A stretch of DNA of 64,000 nucleotides from Acidobacteriota bacterium. Its GTDB lineage: Bacteria; Acidobacteriota; Terriglobia; Acidiferrales; UBA7541. The stretch covers positions 372,001-436,000 of the forward strand of contig JABCZN010000002.1 in the NCBI GenBank assembly GCA_013289665.1, in the 5' to 3' direction. How positions within the stretch are numbered: position 1 is the first letter of the stretch; each line of letters begins with the position of its first letter. Shown here piece after piece: positions 61,641-64,000 of the stretch. Made by a program: the position numbers and the translations under genes. The notes beneath the pieces were generated by a model, which was not told the origin of the DNA, searched no databases, and saw nothing but the letters and a program-made list of their open reading frames with translations.

Positions 61641-63016
61641 TGGCATCCCGCGCCCCGGAATTCTCCGCCGCCGTCCCCGCGCTGACGCCCGAGCGCCCCG
61701 TCACCTGGCCCAGGCGCACCCGCGCGCGCCTTTCCAACGGCCTTGAAGTCGTTCTCGCCGAGGCCCATTCCATCCCCAAATTTCACGGTGAACTTTATTT
61801 CCGCGCCGGCAACGCGCTCGTCTCCAGCCGCTCCACGGGCCTTGCCGAAATGACCGCCACTCTCGTGCGCACCGGCACCTCCAAACGCGTCAGCCGCCAG
61901 ATCGAAGAAGATCTCCGCCGCCTCGGCGCAGACCTCGGCAGCAGCGCCGGGCAGGACACCAGCGCCATCGGTTTCGCAGGCCTCAGCGAATTCGCCCAGC
62001 CGCTTCTCGAACTTGTGAACGAACTCGCCCGTGAAGCCTCCTTCCCCGAAAACGAATTCGAACGCGAACGCCGCCAGAAACTCGAAGAGGTAAAGCTCGA
62101 ACGCACCTCGCCCGGCTTCCTCGCCGGCGAACGTTTGCGAAAAATTCTCTTCGGCGCGCATCCCTACGCGCGCGTCTCGCCCAGCGAAGCGCAAGTCGCC
62201 GCCTACAAACGCAACGACCTAGAAGACGTGTATCGTGAAATCTACACGCCCGAAAACGGGCTGCTCATCCTGGTCGGCGATTTCGATCCGCAATCCATGC
62301 TGAAAACTATCGAAAAAACCTTCGGCAACTGGTCCGGCAAGAAACCCGCCAGCAAAGAATTCCCTGCCCCGCCCGAGCCCCAGGGCCGCCGCGTCTACCT
62401 TGTCCACAATCCCGGCTCAGTCCAGACGCAAATCCTCGCCGGCTGCCACGCCATCACCCGCAAGCATCCCGACTGGATCCAGCTTGGCCTCACCAACAGC
62501 CTTTACGGCGGCGCTTTCAATTCGCGCCTGGTGATGAATATCCGCGAAGACAAGGGCTACACCTATAGCCCGCGCAGCAGCGTCCATCCGCTGCGCGAGC
62601 ATGGCTATTTCTCCGTTTCAGCAGCCGTGCGCAGCGATGTTGTCGCCGCCTCGCTCACCGAAATTTTCTATGAACTCGACAAGCTTCGCTCCCTTCCCGT
62701 CCCCGACGCCGAACTGGCCGACGCCCAAAATTATTTGACCGGTGTCTTCTCCATGGGACTCGCCACTCAGGAAGGCCTGCTCTCGCAATTCTCCACCGTC
62801 GAACTAAACGAACTTCCGGCCGACTACCTCGAAACCTATCGCGACAAGGTCCGCGCCATAAGCTCCGCCGACCTGATGGCGGCCGCCCGAAAATATTTCG
62901 ACTCTGCCAACATGCAAATCGTAATCGTGGGCGACCGCGCCCAAATCGAAGACCAGGTTGCCCTCTTCGGGGACCTCTCCATCTTCGACAACCAGGGCAA
63001 CCTACTCGCCAGTTAG
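61640..63016 (+). CDS. M16 family protein, catalytically inactive partner
   Basis: A 458-residue protein. The fold is that of M16 peptidases: RARLSNGLEVVLAEAHSIPKFHGELYFRAGNA, then YREIYTPENGLLILVGDFDPQSML, and the conserved GGAFNSRLVMNIREDKGYTYSPRSS substrate-binding stretch (shown in pieces). The zinc motif is missing: the helix reads STGLAEMTATLV instead of HXXEH. ATG 61640 overlaps the TAA of the active partner. Loss of the zinc site together with retained RY-type substrate residues marks the regulatory or binding subunit. Confidence 0.9.
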   Translation: MASRAPEFSAAVPALTPERPVTWPRRTRARLSNGLEVVLAEAHSIPKFHGELYFRAGNALVSSRSTGLAEMTATLVRTGTSKRVSRQIEEDLRRLGADLGSSAGQDTSAIGFAGLSEFAQPLLELVNELAREASFPENEFERERRQKLEEVKLERTSPGFLAGERLRKILFGAHPYARVSPSEAQVAAYKRNDLEDVYREIYTPENGLLILVGDFDPQSMLKTIEKTFGNWSGKKPASKEFPAPPEPQGRRVYLVHNPGSVQTQILAGCHAITRKHPDWIQLGLTNSLYGGAFNSRLVMNIREDKGYTYSPRSSVHPLREHGYFSVSAAVRSDVVAASLTEIFYELDKLRSLPVPDAELADAQNYLTGVFSMGLATQEGLLSQFSTVELNELPADYLETYRDKVRAISSADLMAAARKYFDSANMQIVIVGDRAQIEDQVALFGDLSIFDNQGNLLAS

Positions 63017-63028
63017 CTTCAAACGGCT

Positions 63029-63066
63029 TTATAGAGGCCGCCTTCCTGGGTGCGTGCTTTGCACCC
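63029..63066 (+). repeat. Dispersed 3' repeat copy with following hairpin
   Basis: TTATAGAGGCCGCCTTCCTG begins 13 bases after the M16 stop. GGGTGC (63048-63053) and GCACCC (63061-63066) add a perfect 6-bp stem. No T-run follows. Confidence 0.5.
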
Positions 63067-63118
63067 TCAAATGGTCTTACTTAGAGAGAGGACGCCTTAC
63101 GTCGGAGGATGAGGAGCC

Positions 63119-63439
63119 TTAAAGCAGCTCTAGTTGGTAGTTGAAGTAGTTTGTGGAGTCCCGAGCGACCAGGTCCGCCGAATGGCCGATTACCCGGTCG
63201 TCCCCGTTAAAATCGTGAAACGAGAAGTTTTCTTCAGCTTCCCCCTGCTCAAATGTCGACAAACGCCCGGCCGGCAGACTGGGTGGTTCTACGATTCCAG
63301 CAATCTTTGAGGTCCCCAGGTGCTTGAATTTTCCAGTTTGAGAACGCACTTCCTGAATTCTGAAGAGGAGCGGGTTTGTCAGAGGTGTCGCGGGGCGCTC
63401 TGAAGTTAAATTGAATTCTTCATGAAACCCGGCGATCAA
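63119..63439 (-). CDS. Short protein of unknown function, start uncertain
   Basis: At least 106 codons read IAGFHEEFNLTSERPATPLTNP, then FRIQEVRSQTGKFKHLGTSKIAG and FHDFNGDDRVIGHSADLV, ending NYQLELL. The frame stays open upstream to 63571, directly after the ribA stop in the same frame. Its translation there, RILLSCVGVLILLNASWVSSS, resembles a signal peptide, but no ATG or GTG begins it; TTG at 63439 is the first usual start codon. GGGGAGG near 63545 could be a ribosome site for an unusual start. The protein may be an exported polypeptide with a mis-sequenced or rare start. No family is recognised. Confidence 0.45.
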   Translation of the reverse strand: MIAGFHEEFNLTSERPATPLTNPLLFRIQEVRSQTGKFKHLGTSKIAGIVEPPSLPAGRLSTFEQGEAEENFSFHDFNGDDRVIGHSADLVARDSTNYFNYQLELL

Positions 63440-63571
63440 CTGTGGTGCGAGCGTTTCTTCTCGCTGGTGCTCTTCGAGTCTCGAGGAACTGACCCAGGAC
63501 GCGTTCAGAAGAATTAATACCCCGACACACGACAGGAGAATCCTCCCCGTTCGAAGGCATGTCCTGCGGTT

Positions 63572-64000
63572 TCATAACCGCTGATGCGTCGGCTTCTGCC
63601 CCGAAAGGTTCAGCGGCACCTGATCCGCAATCCGGATCCCGTATCCCTCGAGGGCCACAACCTTCTTCGGATGATTCGTCAGCACGCGAATATCCTTCAA
63701 TCCCAAATCAATCAGGACCTGCGCCCCAATACCGCTTTCATGCTGCACCATGCGCTGCCGCGCCGGCTCGCGATCCAACTGCCCCCGCGAATGAAAATGA
63801 ATCTGCGGCAACTTGGTCGGCGTCTCCGCATTCTCAATCGTAAATCCGCGCCCCGTGTGGTGCAGGTACAAAAACACCCCGCGCCCTTCCTGTGCGATCT
63901 TTTCCAAGGACTTCGCCACCAATTCCGTGCAGTCGCAAGCCGTGGACCCGAACACATCCCCGGTCAGGCAGTGCGAGTGCACGCGCACCAAGGGCGGCGG
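63572..64000 (-). CDS. ribA: GTP cyclohydrolase II (RibA or C-terminal half of RibBA), partial
   Basis: The last 143 codons of a gene that runs off the window edge; its 5' part lies beyond 64000. VRVHSHCLTGDVFGSTACDC carries the zinc-binding cysteines (C-X10-C-X1-C); FLYLHHTGRGFTIENA, VLIDLGLKDIRVLTNHPKKVVAL and the final GYGIRIADQVPL follow in canonical order. The enzyme opens GTP in the first committed step of riboflavin synthesis. The catalytic segment matches normal RibA except that the usual Glu of HSECLTGD is His. Whether a RibB domain precedes it cannot be told. Confidence 0.9.
   Translation of the reverse strand, partial: PPPLVRVHSHCLTGDVFGSTACDCTELVAKSLEKIAQEGRGVFLYLHHTGRGFTIENAETPTKLPQIHFHSRGQLDREPARQRMVQHESGIGAQVLIDLGLKDIRVLTNHPKKVVALEGYGIRIADQVPLNLSGQKPTHQRL

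Overview
This 64 kb window is an ordinary chromosomal segment of a high-GC (about 60% by eye) Gram-negative bacterium. The best guess is Acidobacteriota, class Terriglobia. This is inferred from gene style, not from a marker gene. The supporting signs are a Ser/Thr kinase fused to a TolB-like module and TPRs, a CadC-like winged-helix protein without a membrane segment, a MoxR-DUF58-transglutaminase cluster, an LplT-PlsC-acyl-ACP ligase fusion, and many small secreted or TPR proteins. No phage, integrase, IS element or CRISPR array was seen.

Layout. 0.1-6.2 kb: tRNA-Val(CAC), then MoxR ATPase, DUF58 protein, MutY and a transglutaminase membrane protein. 6.3-13.4 kb: rimO, yacG-pgpA, a beta-propeller protein, cinA, thpR and the phospholipid genes plsY-gpsA, mostly closely spaced or overlapping. 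13.7-22.1 kb: an HD-GYP sensor, ftsY-ribD, the three-domain acyltransferase/ligase fusion and riboflavin synthase. 22.2-28.5 kb (minus): a tightly overlapped five-gene unit of histidine kinase, sigma-54 activator, mobA, Mla-type ABC ATPase and APC permease. 28.6-31.0 kb: groES-groEL with a CIRCE operator and a terminator.

31.0-41.7 kb is the accessory part. It holds a decayed AAA ATPase, a YdcF protein, small monooxygenase/DinB/SRPBCC/ArsR genes on the minus strand, a DUF1772 gene broken by an amber codon, an M24 peptidase, the DUF47-Pit phosphate transport pair, and an azoR-DoxX-LLM group divergent from a TetR regulator. 41.8-49.6 kb holds the kinase-TPR protein, a CadC-like regulator, a MerR-like regulator and secreted proteins. 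49.7-63.0 kb returns to core functions: rnc-lepB, AsmA, uvrB, a GT2 glycosyltransferase, a DUF2520 protein and an active/inactive M16 peptidase pair. The window ends inside a ribA-type GTP cyclohydrolase II gene on the minus strand.

Three gene sets work together across the window: riboflavin synthesis (ribD, ribE, ribA, unlinked from one another), phospholipid synthesis and repair (plsY, gpsA, pgpA, the aas-like fusion) and protein export or envelope upkeep (ftsY, lepB, asmA, M16 pair). The most unusual non-coding signal is a dispersed hairpin repeat built on TAGCGGCCGCCTTC. It sits within about 100 bases after the stop codon of at least nine plus-strand genes. No complete new defence or biosynthetic system could be demonstrated. 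The five-gene kinase/activator/mobA/ATPase/permease unit and the 3' hairpin family are the best candidates for something undescribed.
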